Positions 53,196 to 62,541 of a stretch of 64,000 nt of DNA are shown here, in pieces. The translations under genes were made by a program, and so were the position numbers. The DNA is taken from assembly GCF_900102795.1 (NCBI RefSeq), contig NZ_FMWG01000009.1, positions 1 through 64,000 of the forward strand, read 5' to 3'. Within the stretch, counting starts at the first letter, position 1; each line of letters starts with the position of its first letter. Origin of the DNA: Epibacterium ulvae (lineage in GTDB: Bacteria > Pseudomonadota > Alphaproteobacteria > Rhodobacterales > Rhodobacteraceae). Under the pieces are notes generated by a model, which worked only from the letters and a program-made list of their open reading frames with translations, did no database searches and was not told the DNA's origin.

Positions 53196-53954
53196 TTAAA
53201 ACCCTTCTGTATCCAGTTCAAACGGATCAATCTCGGAGGTTTCCGAGGTTTGACCCAGCTCAAACCGGCGGTTCTGCAAATAGATCAGACGCGCCTGCGC
53301 ATAGCTGTCGGCACTGTCATATAAGATCGAATCGATTGTATCTGAGTATGTGCCACGATCGCCAAGGCGGCGCACGACCTCAGCATAGGCATCGAGATTT
53401 TCGGCGGGATTGCTCCCATAGCCAAGTGGATTGGTGAAAAAGTCGACCACAAGCCCAGTTGCATCACGCGCATTGGAGGGGCCAAAGAATGGTAGCTCAA
53501 CATAAGAGCCTTCGCCGACACCCCAGACATGGAGCGTTTCGCCAAAATCGGTGTCCACTTGTGGTACATTGAAATCCGTAGCCGGATCGCCCAGACCGCC
53601 GATACCCAGAACGGTATTTATCGCAAAGCGTGACAACGCAACGCCTGCTTGTTTTACGTCGCCTTGCAATAAAGAGTTCACTGCTTGGCCAGGCATGGAA
53701 AGGTTCACGGCGAAATTGCTGAAACTGTTGACCATATCTGGCGGAACAATGGTTACATACCCTTGTGACGCGGGACGGAATGCATAACGGTCTACGCCGC
53801 GATTAAAGGCATGTACGGTGCGATTGCGCGCTTCATGTGGGTCATGAACCTCACCGGTGGCCAGAGCTTCTGGGTTCGGTTTGGCGCAGCCTGCAGTCAA
53901 GGCTGCAGCGACAAGGGCTGCTGCTGGGAAAATCGCGCGACTAATCGATTTCAT
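53196..53954 (-). CDS. mlaA: MlaA (VacJ) lipoprotein
   Basis: A 252-residue lipoprotein: lipobox LTAGC with Cys23 after a signal peptide. The VacJ core: DPHEARNRTVHAFNRGVDRYAFRPASQGYVTIVPPDMVNSFSNFAVNLSMPGQAVNSLLQGDVKQAGVALSRFAINTVLGIGGLGDPATDF, then GETLHVWGVGEGSYVELPFFGPSNARDATGLVVDFFTNPL. It resides in the outer membrane and extracts mislocalised phospholipids, handing them to MlaC. A short C-terminal tail extends past the core. Encoded with mlaC. Confidence 0.93.
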   Translation of the reverse strand: MKSISRAIFPAAALVAAALTAGCAKPNPEALATGEVHDPHEARNRTVHAFNRGVDRYAFRPASQGYVTIVPPDMVNSFSNFAVNLSMPGQAVNSLLQGDVKQAGVALSRFAINTVLGIGGLGDPATDFNVPQVDTDFGETLHVWGVGEGSYVELPFFGPSNARDATGLVVDFFTNPLGYGSNPAENLDAYAEVVRRLGDRGTYSDTIDSILYDSADSYAQARLIYLQNRRFELGQTSETSEIDPFELDTEGF

Positions 53955-54163
53955 CGTTGTTCATCTCATAATTCAATGCAAGGCAGCCCTTTAAGACCGC
54001 GAAGACAGGATTGATATCACATAAGTGCATTTCACCTGTTTCACAGGGGGCTACCATTTTTGTTTAGTGGCCTGTGACACATTTGGGACATTGTAAGTGA
54101 AAAACAATAAGTGTCAGTGTTTAGGTCTCCTATACACTGGTTTCTTCACTTTAGCAGTAGGCT

Positions 54164-55921
54164 ATGTCAAAACGTGATCATCTTTCAGGCTTGAACGAGT
54201 TGCGCGATGCGCGACGGGAGAGCCGTAATCTCTACTGGGCCGTAGGCCTGTTCTCTTTTTTTGTTAATTTGCTGATGCTTACAGGGCCGCTCTATATGAT
54301 GCAGGTCTATGACCGTGTTTTAGGCAGCCGGTCAGAAGCCACGCTGATTGCTCTCTCAATTCTGGTTGTCTTTTTATATGGAATGATGGGGCTTTTGGAT
54401 TACGTTCGCGGACGTGTGATGGCACGTGTGGGGGCACGTTTCCAAGCAAGGTTGGACAAACGTGTGTTCGACGCAATGATTCGACGGTCAGCCGTGACAT
54501 CGGATCCTGTGGCACAGACGGGGCTAGCGGATCTTGAGGCAGTGCAGCGTTTAATGGCGTCTCCTGTGCTGACTTCTGCGTTTGATTTACCTTGGACGCC
54601 TATTTTCATTGCAGGGATCGCCTTGTTCCATCCCTGGCTTGGACTGTTGGCTTTAGGTGGTGGTGTTGTCCTGATCTCGATTGCAGTGTGTAACCAATGG
54701 CTCTCACGTAAGCCTTTACAGCAAGCCAATGTCTCGTCGCATAAAGCGTCCCTTCTGTCCGAAGAAATTCGGACCGAGGCCGAGATGATCCAGTCTATGG
54801 GAATGCGCGGCGCGGCCTTTGATCGGTGGAAAGTCGCGCGCGACAATGCGCTGACCGAAACTGTCGGCGCAAATGATCTGGGCGGTGGGTTTTCGACACT
54901 TACCAAGACACTTCGTCTCTTCTTACAATCGGCGATGCTTGGACTTGGGGCTTATTTGGTTTTGCAGGGGGATGTGACACCCGGTGCAATGATTGCTGGA
55001 TCGATCTTGCTAGGCCGGGCGCTTGCACCGATCGAGCAAGGGTTAGGGCAATGGGCGATGGTGCAGCGCGCCTTTAAAGGCTGGGACACTCTGGCGGAAT
55101 TGCTGAGTAAAGTTCCTGAAGAGCAGCCAAGGACTGCCTTGCCCAAACCCAAAGCCTTGTTAGAGGTGACAGGTCTGGCAGTGGTTGCGCCTGGTGAAAA
55201 ACGTCCGCAGCTGCGCAATGTGAATTTTCGAGTGGAGCCTGGGCAGGCGGTGGGCGTGATTGGTCCCTCAGGATCAGGGAAATCAACGCTGGCTCGCGCA
55301 CTCACCGGCGCTTGGCTGCCCGCGGCAGGATCTGTTCGATTGGATGGTGCGGCCCTTGATCAATTTGACGCGGATGTCTTGGGCCAGCATATTGGATATC
55401 TGCCGCAGCGCGTGCAACTTTTTGAAGGCACGGTTGCGCAGAACATCGCTCGCCTTGATCAAAAACCAAATTCTGAACTCGTTGTGGCAGCAGCGCGCAA
55501 AGCTGCGGCACATGATATGATCCTGAAATTACCGTATGGTTATGATACCCCAATAGCAGGGGGCGGCGGGCGCCTTTCAGGCGGACAGATGCAACGCGTT
55601 GGCCTTGCGCGCGCGTTGTTTGCAGATCCAGCCATTGTGATCCTGGATGAGCCTAATTCGAATCTTGATAACGAAGGTTCTGTTGCGTTGAATGCGGCAA
55701 TCAAACACATGAAACAGGAAGGGCGCTCTGTCTTGATCATGGCGCACCGCCCTGCAGCCATTCAAGAGTGTGATATGCTCTTGGTGATCGATGGTGGTAC
55801 ACAGACAGCCTATGGGCCCAAAGATCAAGTACTCCGCGAGATGGTTTCGAACCACAAGAATATACAGCAGTCTGCGCAACAAGACTCGAAAACACCAGCA
55901 AAGACAGGAGGCGTCGCATGA
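54164..55921 (+). CDS. Type I secretion ABC transporter (PrtD-like)
   Basis: A 585-residue inner-membrane ABC transporter. Its N-terminus lacks a C39 peptidase, so it belongs to the PrtD/LapB-like type I secretion class. Membrane domain: FFVNLLMLTGPLYMMQVYDRVLGSRSEATLIALSILV...; NBD with Walker A GPSGSGKSTLARAL, LSGGQMQRVGLARALFADP and Walker B IVILDEPNSNLD. It exports RTX-type proteins with an adaptor and TolC. It overlaps the HlyD-type gene by 4 bases. No secreted substrate gene was found nearby. Confidence 0.93.
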   Translation: MSKRDHLSGLNELRDARRESRNLYWAVGLFSFFVNLLMLTGPLYMMQVYDRVLGSRSEATLIALSILVVFLYGMMGLLDYVRGRVMARVGARFQARLDKRVFDAMIRRSAVTSDPVAQTGLADLEAVQRLMASPVLTSAFDLPWTPIFIAGIALFHPWLGLLALGGGVVLISIAVCNQWLSRKPLQQANVSSHKASLLSEEIRTEAEMIQSMGMRGAAFDRWKVARDNALTETVGANDLGGGFSTLTKTLRLFLQSAMLGLGAYLVLQGDVTPGAMIAGSILLGRALAPIEQGLGQWAMVQRAFKGWDTLAELLSKVPEEQPRTALPKPKALLEVTGLAVVAPGEKRPQLRNVNFRVEPGQAVGVIGPSGSGKSTLARALTGAWLPAAGSVRLDGAALDQFDADVLGQHIGYLPQRVQLFEGTVAQNIARLDQKPNSELVVAAARKAAAHDMILKLPYGYDTPIAGGGGRLSGGQMQRVGLARALFADPAIVILDEPNSNLDNEGSVALNAAIKHMKQEGRSVLIMAHRPAAIQECDMLLVIDGGTQTAYGPKDQVLREMVSNHKNIQQSAQQDSKTPAKTGGVA

Positions 55922-57222
55922 AACAGAGACAACAATGGTCTGCGCGGAGTCAGCTTGTTCTGGGGTTTCTTGGTCTTGCCGTTTTGCTTGGTGGGTTCGG
56001 CAGCTGGGCAGTTGGGTCATCAATTGCGGGCGCGGTGATTGCAACTGGGCGGATCGAAGTGGATCGCAATCGCCAGATTGTCCAGCATTTGGATGGCGGT
56101 ATCGTTGCTGAGATCCTTGTGGACGAAGGCGATACGGTTGAGCAAGGGCAGATGCTGATCCGCCTTGATGCGGCGGATTTGCAATCACGCCTTGCGGTTG
56201 TCGAAGGGCAATTGTTTGAGGTGATGGCCCGTCGTGGTCGCCTAGAGGCGGAACGTGATGGCGCCGGTGAAATCATATTTGACCCACAGCTTTTAGACCT
56301 TGTTGATCTGAAACCGGATGTTGCGGATTTCATTGCAGGGCAACAGCGCCTGTTCATGGCGCGCAGAGAATCTGTGGCGCGCGAAATTGAACAGATGCAA
56401 AAGCGCAAAGTTCAAATCGAAGAACAGATCGTGGGTGTTCAGGCGCAGCAGCGCTCCACACGCATACAGCTTGATCTCATTGCGGAAGAGCGTGAGACGC
56501 AGCAGTCCTTGCTCACGCGTGGATTGACGCAGGCAGGCACCGTATTGACGTTGCGCCGAACTGAAGCAGATCTTGAAGGCAGTCTTGGCTCCTTGATTTC
56601 GTCCGAGGCGCAGGCGCGTGGACGGATCACCGAGCTTGATATCGAAGTGCTACGGCTCAGCACCGAACAGCGCGAAGAGGCGATTTCGCGTCTTCGTGAT
56701 CTGCGCTTTCAAGAGGTTGAGCTGGCAGAGAACCGGCGCAATCTTCAGCAACAACTTGCCCGTCTTGACGTGTCAGCCCCGGTGTCCGGCATCGTTTACG
56801 GGATGCAGGTGCAAACGCCCCGTTCTGTCATCCGAGCCGCAGAGCCGGTTTTGTATTTGGTGCCGCAGGATCGCCCTCTGGTGATTGCCACACAGGTTGC
56901 GCCGACTGATATCGATCAGATTTATGTCGGGCAAACCGTAACCTTGCGGTTTTCGGCATTGGATCAGCGTCAGACACCTGAGTTGTTTGGTACAGTTTCA
57001 CAAGTCTCGGCAGATGCCTTTGAACAAGAAGGTACACAGCTGACATATTATCGAGCCGAAGTAGAGCTGAACCCTGGTGAATTGGAGCGTTTGCCAGATG
57101 AGGTTGCGCTTATTCCCGGAATGCCAGTTGAAAGCTATATTCGTACCGAAGAACGATCACCGCTGACATATCTTATCAAACCTCTCAGCGATTATTTTGT
57201 CCGCGCGTTCCGGGAGACGTAA
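55918..57222 (+). CDS. Type I secretion membrane fusion protein (HlyD/PrtE family)
   Basis: A 434-residue HlyD-type adaptor. A single transmembrane anchor (residues about 13-37), a lipoyl-like segment (AVIATGRIEVDRNRQIVQHLDGGIVAEILVDEGDTVEQGQMLIRLD), a long coiled-coil hairpin with many Glu/Arg/Gln, and a beta-barrel end (GIVYGMQVQTPRSVIRAAEPVLYLVPQ, VALIPGMPVESYIRTEERSPLTYLIKPLSDYFVRAF). The last stretch is the type I secretion adaptor signature. It bridges the ABC transporter and an outer-membrane TolC protein, which is not encoded in the window. Confidence 0.94.
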   Translation: MKQRQQWSARSQLVLGFLGLAVLLGGFGSWAVGSSIAGAVIATGRIEVDRNRQIVQHLDGGIVAEILVDEGDTVEQGQMLIRLDAADLQSRLAVVEGQLFEVMARRGRLEAERDGAGEIIFDPQLLDLVDLKPDVADFIAGQQRLFMARRESVAREIEQMQKRKVQIEEQIVGVQAQQRSTRIQLDLIAEERETQQSLLTRGLTQAGTVLTLRRTEADLEGSLGSLISSEAQARGRITELDIEVLRLSTEQREEAISRLRDLRFQEVELAENRRNLQQQLARLDVSAPVSGIVYGMQVQTPRSVIRAAEPVLYLVPQDRPLVIATQVAPTDIDQIYVGQTVTLRFSALDQRQTPELFGTVSQVSADAFEQEGTQLTYYRAEVELNPGELERLPDEVALIPGMPVESYIRTEERSPLTYLIKPLSDYFVRAFRET

Positions 57223-57301
57223 GATGCTTGGCGTTGACCCTTTTCGTGTTGATCCGTCCAGAGTAGCCTCCGCTGAGCATGAATCAGAAGGAAAGAAAAA
57301 G

Positions 57302-57760
57302 ATGACAATTGAAGCGAAATTGGCCGAACTCGGATTGGAGCTTCCCGAGGCGCCTGCACCCGCGGCGAACTATGTGCCTTATGTGGTTTCATGTAATATG
57401 GTCTATGTTTCAGGGCAGATTTCTGCAGATGAAAACGGCTTGATCGTCGGAACGCTGGGGCAAGATCTTGATGTAGCTGCGGGGAAGGCGGCGGCAAAAC
57501 GCTGTGCATTGTCATTGCTCGCGCAGGTAAAAGCGGCCTGTGGTGGAGATCTTAATCGTCTGGTTAAAGTGGTCAAATTGGGCGCGTTTGTAAATTCCAC
57601 AGCTGATTTTGTTGAACAGCCACAAGTAGTGAATGGGGCGTCTGATCTTTTGGTCGAAGTCTTGGGAGATCTTGGCCGTCATGCGCGCTCTGCAGTGAGC
57701 TCTCCTTCCTTGCCGTTGGGGGTTGCAGTTGAGATTGATGGTGTCTTTGAGATAAAGTAA
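57302..57760 (+). CDS. RidA/YjgF-family protein
   Basis: A 152-residue protein of the Rid family: AANYVPYVVSCNMVYVSGQISADENGLIVGTLGQDLDVAAGKAAAKRCALSLLAQVKAACGGDLNRLVKVVKLGAFVNSTADFVEQPQVVNGASDLLVEVLGDLGRHARSAVSSPSLPLGVAVEIDGVFEI. The Arg in RSAVSSPSLP and the terminal VEIDG fit the family; the subgroup is probably the larger Rid group rather than classical RidA. Members hydrolyse imine intermediates from PLP enzymes. The start at 57302 has AAGGAAAG upstream. It follows the secretion genes by 79 bp, on the same strand. Confidence 0.9.
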   Translation: MTIEAKLAELGLELPEAPAPAANYVPYVVSCNMVYVSGQISADENGLIVGTLGQDLDVAAGKAAAKRCALSLLAQVKAACGGDLNRLVKVVKLGAFVNSTADFVEQPQVVNGASDLLVEVLGDLGRHARSAVSSPSLPLGVAVEIDGVFEIK

Positions 57761-57933
57761 TTTTTGGAGCCTTGCCCGTCAGTTGAACGCGCAAGGCTTT
57801 GAAGCCTTTGCTTAAGGATGCGGCGTGTTGCTGCTCATGCCAGCATACTGCCGACAGAAACAAATTAGTGTGATTTCAGACTGTTGAACCTGCGTCTGAC
57901 TGCCCCAAATATGAGGAGGGCAGGAGAGTGAAA

Positions 57934-59121
57934 ATGGACAGCACCAATATTGAATTGCGCATATTGCAAAGCCTCGAGCAGATCGCCGTAGAGGATTGGG
58001 ACAGTTGCGCCTGTCCAGAAGCCCAGGATGGGGGCGCACCGGTTGATCCATTCACCACATACAGGTTCTTATATGCCTTGGAAAAAAGTGGTTCTGTTGG
58101 TCCCGGCACGGGGTGGCAACCGCAGTATCTGACGGCTTATCAAAATGGTCAGCTTATTGCCTGTGCGCCTCTTTATGCCAAAGGCCACAGTCAGGGTGAA
58201 TATGTTTTTGACCATAATTGGGCGCAGGCCTATGAAAACGCGGGGGGGCGCTACTATCCAAAGCTTCAGATTGCTGTGCCGTTTACCCCAGCCACAGGAC
58301 GCCGTTTTTTGGTGCGTCCTGGATTCGAAGGCGTTGGTCACAATGCATTGGTGCAAGGCGCAGTGCAACTAGGCGCAGAAAATCAGCTGTCGTCATTACA
58401 TATTACTTTTTGTACCAAAGAAGAGCGCGACATGGGCGCTGAAATGGGTCTGCTGGTGCGCAGTGCGCAGCAGTTTCATTGGCTCAACCAGAATTACCAA
58501 AACTTTGATGCCTTTTTGACCTCATTGGCATCGCGAAAACGCAAGAATATCCGCAAAGAACGCAAGACAGCGCAAAGCTTTGGCGGTGAAATCCATGTGC
58601 TGAGGGGTGAGCAGATCCAACCAGAGCATTGGGATGCGTTTTGGCATTTTTACCAAGACACGGGCGCGCGCAAATGGGGCACGCCCTATCTGACGCGGGC
58701 GTTCTTTGATCTTGTGCAAGACACTATGCGCCACGATCTGGCGCTTGTATTGGCCAAACACGGCGGTCACTATGTTGCTGGCGCGTTAAATTTCATTGGT
58801 CGGGACTGTCTTTATGGTCGCTACTGGGGCTGCGTCGAAGATCATCCCTGTCTGCATTTCGAATTGTGCTATTATCAGGCCATTGATCTGGCCATAGACA
58901 TGGGGCTGTCCCGCGTTGAAGCTGGCGCACAAGGACAACACAAATTGGCGCGAGGGTATTTGCCGACTGAAACCCATAGTCTGCATTGGATTGCTGACGA
59001 AGGATTTTCGGATGCGGTGGCGCGCTATCTAGAGGCTGAACGGGCTGCGGTGGAAGAAGAGATTGAGATCCTGACAGACTATGGCCCCTTTCGTAAAGCT
59101 CAGGTGGAGGAGCAAGAATGA
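57934..59121 (+). CDS. FemAB-like GNAT-fold protein (PF04339-like)
   Basis: A 395-residue protein resembling the PF04339 'peptidogalycan biosynthesis' family: early [48 protein letters not shown] and the ending [50 protein letters not shown]. These have an acyltransferase fold related to FemAB/GNAT proteins; the activity is unproven. The start at 57934 has AGGAG 7 bases upstream and is preferred over the GTG at 57928. It overlaps the next gene (phhB-like) by 4 bases (ATGA). Confidence 0.85.
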   Translation: MDSTNIELRILQSLEQIAVEDWDSCACPEAQDGGAPVDPFTTYRFLYALEKSGSVGPGTGWQPQYLTAYQNGQLIACAPLYAKGHSQGEYVFDHNWAQAYENAGGRYYPKLQIAVPFTPATGRRFLVRPGFEGVGHNALVQGAVQLGAENQLSSLHITFCTKEERDMGAEMGLLVRSAQQFHWLNQNYQNFDAFLTSLASRKRKNIRKERKTAQSFGGEIHVLRGEQIQPEHWDAFWHFYQDTGARKWGTPYLTRAFFDLVQDTMRHDLALVLAKHGGHYVAGALNFIGRDCLYGRYWGCVEDHPCLHFELCYYQAIDLAIDMGLSRVEAGAQGQHKLARGYLPTETHSLHWIADEGFSDAVARYLEAERAAVEEEIEILTDYGPFRKAQVEEQE

Positions 59122-59414
59122 CCGAGAAACTGTCTGAAACCACACGTGGTCCCTTGCTTGAGCCACTGTTTGCCACGGGGTGGGCGATGGTCGAGGGGCG
59201 TGATGCGATCCAAAAGACCTATAAATTCAAAAATTTCGTCGAAGCTTTTGGATGGATGACCCAAGTCGCCATCTGGTCTGAAAAGTGGAACCACCACCCT
59301 GAATGGTTCAACGTGTATAATCGCGTCGAAGTGGTGTTGAGCACCCATGATGTAGAGGGATTGAGCGCCTTGGATGCGAAACTTGCACGCAAGATGGATG
59401 CTTTGGCGTCGTGA
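59118..59414 (+). CDS. phhB: Pterin-4a-carbinolamine dehydratase
   Basis: A 98-residue protein of usual length. The family signature is visible: [40 protein letters not shown]. It dehydrates 4a-hydroxytetrahydrobiopterin in aromatic hydroxylase cofactor recycling. Coupled by ATGA to the FemAB-like gene, though their tasks are unrelated. No phenylalanine hydroxylase gene is in the window. Confidence 0.93.
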   Translation: MTEKLSETTRGPLLEPLFATGWAMVEGRDAIQKTYKFKNFVEAFGWMTQVAIWSEKWNHHPEWFNVYNRVEVVLSTHDVEGLSALDAKLARKMDALAS

Positions 59415-59473
59415 CCTGCAACTGTTACAGCAACCGCCCGCCGCTATGTGGCAGGCGGTTGCAGCGGTGAAAT

Positions 59474-59962
59474 TTAGCCCAATGTGTCGAGCAAGGCTTC
59501 CCCTGCAGAGAGCTCGCATTGACCTGGATTTTCTTCAACGTTCAGAACTTTGACCACACCATCCTCAGCAAGCAGCGCATAGCGTTTGGAACGGGCAAGA
59601 AGCCCGGCAGGTGGAGCATCAAATTGCATCCCGATGGCTGCAGTGAAACTGCTCTCAGCATCCGCTAAGAGGGTCAGCCCTGCGGTCTCTGCACCAGTTG
59701 CCTCGCCCCATGCTTTCATCACGAAAGGATCGTTGACTGAGACACAGATGATGTCTTCAATACCTTTTTCAGACAGTTGATCTTTGGTGCGGATAAAGCT
59801 TGGAACATGTGCGGAATGGCAGGTGGGGGTAAAAGCACCGGGAACCGCAAAAATTGCGACTTTGCGCCCATTGGTCAGCGTTGATAGCTCTACCGCTTCG
59901 GGTCCTTCTGCGCCCAACCGTGTAAAAGTTGCGTTGGGCAGCGTATCTCCGACAGAAATCAT
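59474..59962 (-). CDS. Peroxiredoxin (Prx5-like, 1-Cys/2-Cys)
   Basis: A 162-residue Prx5/glutaredoxin-dependent-type peroxiredoxin: MISVGDTLPNATFTRL, peroxidatic Cys in PGAFTPTCHSAHVPSFI (Cys in PTCH), then VNDPFVMKAWGEATG, ALLAEDGVVKVLNVEENPGQCELSAGEALLDTL with a second Cys. It reduces hydrogen peroxide and alkyl hydroperoxides in the cytoplasm. The start at 59962 follows AAAGGAACTCGCG; earlier starts add unconserved residues. It stands alone, convergent with phhB. Confidence 0.92.
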   Translation of the reverse strand: MISVGDTLPNATFTRLGAEGPEAVELSTLTNGRKVAIFAVPGAFTPTCHSAHVPSFIRTKDQLSEKGIEDIICVSVNDPFVMKAWGEATGAETAGLTLLADAESSFTAAIGMQFDAPPAGLLARSKRYALLAEDGVVKVLNVEENPGQCELSAGEALLDTLG

Positions 59963-60056
59963 CGCGAGTTCCTTTCTAGTATTTGCGTTTCGCATGAGCC
60001 CGCATATAGGGTCCGCGTGAACCGTGACCAGAAGTTCTTTAGGAGGCAAGCCACGA

Positions 60057-61268
60057 ATGAGCCATTTTATCGTTATTGGAGCAGGACAGGCCGGATCGTC
60101 ATTGGTCGCCAAACTGCGCAAAGATGGTTTTGACGGCAAAATCACGCTTATTGGCGCTGAGGATAGCTTGCCATATCAACGTCCTCCTTTGTCCAAGGCC
60201 TATCTTTTGGGAGAGATGGAGAAGGAGCGTTTGTTTTTACGCCCTGAAAGTTTTTACCATGAGAATAATATTTCGCTCCGCTTAGGTCAGCCTGTCACCG
60301 CGATTGATTCATCTGCCAAGACTGTCACAGTTGGGAGGGAGGTGCTCTCCTATGATCAGCTGGCGCTTACAACTGGATCTGCGCCACATAGACTACCAGC
60401 AGAGATCGGTGGCGATTTGGCTGGGGTGCATGTGGTGCGCACGTTGCAAGACATCGATGCGCTTGCCCCCGCAGTCAACGAAGGTGCGCGGGCGTTGATT
60501 GTCGGCGGTGGTTATATTGGTCTTGAGGCAGCTGCGGTCTGTGCCAAACGTGGGGTCTCTGTAACTTTGGTAGAAATGGCGAGCCGTATTTTGCAACGGG
60601 TCGCCTGTGCTGAAACCTCAGGGTATTTTCGTACCCTTCATCAGGAGCATGGGGTAGAGATCTGCGAAGGGATTGGGCTGAAACAGCTTTGCGGTGACGC
60701 CGGGCACGTTTCGACCGCAGAACTGAGTGACGGGCGGTGCTTGAATGTGGACTTTGTTGTCGTTGGTGTCGGCGTTGCCCCCACCACAGATCTGGCCCAG
60801 CTTGCAGGCGTCGACTTAGACAATGGGATCAAAGTGGATGCGCAGGGTCGCACCTCTGATCCATATATTTGGGCAGCGGGAGATTGCGCGTCGTTCCCCT
60901 ATCTGGGGCAGCGTATTCGTTTAGAAAGCGTGCCAAATGCGATTGATCAGGCTGAAGTCGTTGCTGCAAATATGCTGGGTGCACAACAAGATTATGTCGC
61001 GCAGCCTTGGTTCTGGTCAGATCAGTATGATGTCAAACTACAGATTGCGGGATTGAACACAGGGTTTGACACGGTTGTGACGCGCGCCGGGCAAGCACGC
61101 AGCATGTCGTTTTGGTACTATAAGGGCGATGACCTCCTTGCTGTGGATGCGATGAATGAGCCACGTGCCTACATGGTGGCAAAACGGTTGATTGATCAGA
61201 AAAAAACGGCTGATAAATCTGTCGTGGCTGATCCTGATGCAGATCTTAAACCGCTGTTAAAAGCATGA
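60057..61268 (+). CDS. FAD-dependent ferredoxin/rubredoxin reductase-like oxidoreductase
   Basis: A 403-residue flavoprotein of the putidaredoxin/rhodocoxin-reductase group. FAD-binding HFIVIGAGQAGSSLVAKL at the start, LPYQRPPLSKAYLLGE, NAD-binding ALIVGGGYIGLEAAAVCAKRGVSVTLVE, the FAD-ribose loop DPYIWAAGDCASFP and the SVPNAIDQAEVVAANMLG segment. It probably reduces a [2Fe-2S] ferredoxin serving a monooxygenase; no such partner is here. The start at 60057 has AGGAGG 10 bases upstream. It overlaps rsmD by 4 bases (ATGA). Confidence 0.92.
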   Translation: MSHFIVIGAGQAGSSLVAKLRKDGFDGKITLIGAEDSLPYQRPPLSKAYLLGEMEKERLFLRPESFYHENNISLRLGQPVTAIDSSAKTVTVGREVLSYDQLALTTGSAPHRLPAEIGGDLAGVHVVRTLQDIDALAPAVNEGARALIVGGGYIGLEAAAVCAKRGVSVTLVEMASRILQRVACAETSGYFRTLHQEHGVEICEGIGLKQLCGDAGHVSTAELSDGRCLNVDFVVVGVGVAPTTDLAQLAGVDLDNGIKVDAQGRTSDPYIWAAGDCASFPYLGQRIRLESVPNAIDQAEVVAANMLGAQQDYVAQPWFWSDQYDVKLQIAGLNTGFDTVVTRAGQARSMSFWYYKGDDLLAVDAMNEPRAYMVAKRLIDQKKTADKSVVADPDADLKPLLKA

Positions 61269-61831
61269 GGATCATTGCTGGAGAATTCAGGGGTCGTGCG
61301 CTGGCGTCCGTGGGGAAAGGCGATGCCGGTGCGCACCTGCGCCCAACAACCGACCGCGTGCGGGAAAGTCTGTTCAACGTCCTAAATCACACGGGCGTTC
61401 TTAAGGATGCGCGTATTCTTGATCTGTTCGCGGGAACAGGGGCGTTGGGGCTAGAGGCGCTGTCGCGGGGGGGGCAGCATGTGACCTTTGTGGATGATGG
61501 GCGTGTGTCGACTGGATTGATCCAAAAGAACATCGATCTGTGCCAAGCAAAAGACCGGTGCAAATTAATCCGCCGGGATGCGCTCAAACTGCCTGTTAAT
61601 CCCGCTACACCCTTTGATTTGATCTTTCTTGATCCGCCTTACGGGAAAAATTTGGGCCAAAAGGCGTTACAGGTTGTTCTGTCGGGCGGCTGGGTCGCGG
61701 ATGACGCATTGATTGTCTGGGAGGAAAACGCCCCAATGCCTGTAAGCGAAGGCTTTGAGCTGGAGAGCAGTCGCAAATACGGAGATACCTATATTACGTT
61801 GATGTGGCGCAATGCCGCGACACGCGGATAG
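61265..61831 (+). CDS. rsmD: 16S rRNA (guanine966-N2)-methyltransferase
   Basis: A 188-residue Rossmann methyltransferase. Motifs: MRIIAGEFRGRALAS, LRPTTDRVRESLFNVL, the SAM-binding DLFAGTGALGLEALSRGG and the catalytic LIFLDPPYGK (N-methylase DPPY). It methylates G966 of 16S rRNA. The start overlaps the flavoprotein stop (ATGA), so they share an operon; the HAD gene follows 9 bp later. Confidence 0.96.
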   Translation: MRIIAGEFRGRALASVGKGDAGAHLRPTTDRVRESLFNVLNHTGVLKDARILDLFAGTGALGLEALSRGGQHVTFVDDGRVSTGLIQKNIDLCQAKDRCKLIRRDALKLPVNPATPFDLIFLDPPYGKNLGQKALQVVLSGGWVADDALIVWEENAPMPVSEGFELESSRKYGDTYITLMWRNAATRG

Positions 61832-61840
61832 GAGGCTTTG

Positions 61841-62506
61841 ATGCCACAGACCAACCCGACACCCAAACTGGTGATTTTTGATTGTGATGGGGTTCTGGTG
61901 GATAGTGAAACGCTGTCCAACCAGGTGCTTGTTGATAATCTTGCGCGCTATGGTTTGCATATATCGCTGGATCGGAGCATGGAACTTTTTGTCGGCGGTA
62001 CGATGAAAGGCGTCATGCAAAAAGCGCGCAGCCTTGGGGCGGATTTGCCTGCAGACTGGGTTTCAGAGGTTTACGATGAGACCTACACGCGTTTGCGACA
62101 AGGGGTGGCTCTGGTGCCGGGTATTCCTGAGCTGCTGGCGACGCTCAAAGAGGTTGGTATTGCTTTTTGTGTCGCGTCAAATGGCAGCGAAGAAAAGATG
62201 CAAATCACTTTGGGGCAAAACGGCTTATGGGAGCTGTTTCATCCGCACGCCATGTTTTCAGCCCATAGTCTAGGTGTCGCAAAACCAGACCCGGATTTGT
62301 TTCTAGCAGCCGCAAGCCATTTCGATGTGCAAGCGCGCGACTGTGTGGTGATTGAAGACAGCGCCAATGGCGCGTTAGCAGCCGCGCGTGCAGGGATGCG
62401 GTGTTTGGGCTATGCGCCACATGACAACGCTGCTTCGCTCAAATCACATGGGGCAGAGCTATTTCATCATATGAAAGAGGTGCCGACCTTGATTGGTTTG
62501 TCGTAA
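61841..62506 (+). CDS. HAD-family phosphatase (beta-phosphoglucomutase-like)
   Basis: A 221-residue HAD hydrolase. The nucleophile motif is IFDCDGVLVDSE (Asp14, Asp16), followed by VASNGSEEKMQITLG and AKPDPDLFLAAASHFDVQARDCVVIEDSANGALAAARAGMRCLGYA, the remaining HAD motifs with an alpha-helical cap. It resembles phosphoglycolate-phosphatase or beta-PGM-type members; the substrate is not decided. The start at 61841 follows AGGAGGCTTTG. It is in an operon with rsmD. If it acts on phosphoglycolate it could link to the glycolate oxidase genes, but that is a guess. Confidence 0.9.
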   Translation: MPQTNPTPKLVIFDCDGVLVDSETLSNQVLVDNLARYGLHISLDRSMELFVGGTMKGVMQKARSLGADLPADWVSEVYDETYTRLRQGVALVPGIPELLATLKEVGIAFCVASNGSEEKMQITLGQNGLWELFHPHAMFSAHSLGVAKPDPDLFLAAASHFDVQARDCVVIEDSANGALAAARAGMRCLGYAPHDNAASLKSHGAELFHHMKEVPTLIGLS

Positions 62507-62541
62507 GCTCTGGTTAGAGCTTACGAGAGCAGCGGCACTCT

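Noticed and set aside
59431-59461. Hairpin CAACCGCCCGCC...GGCAGGCGGTTG after phhB
   Set aside because: Good stem but no T-run on either strand, so I did not list it as a terminator.
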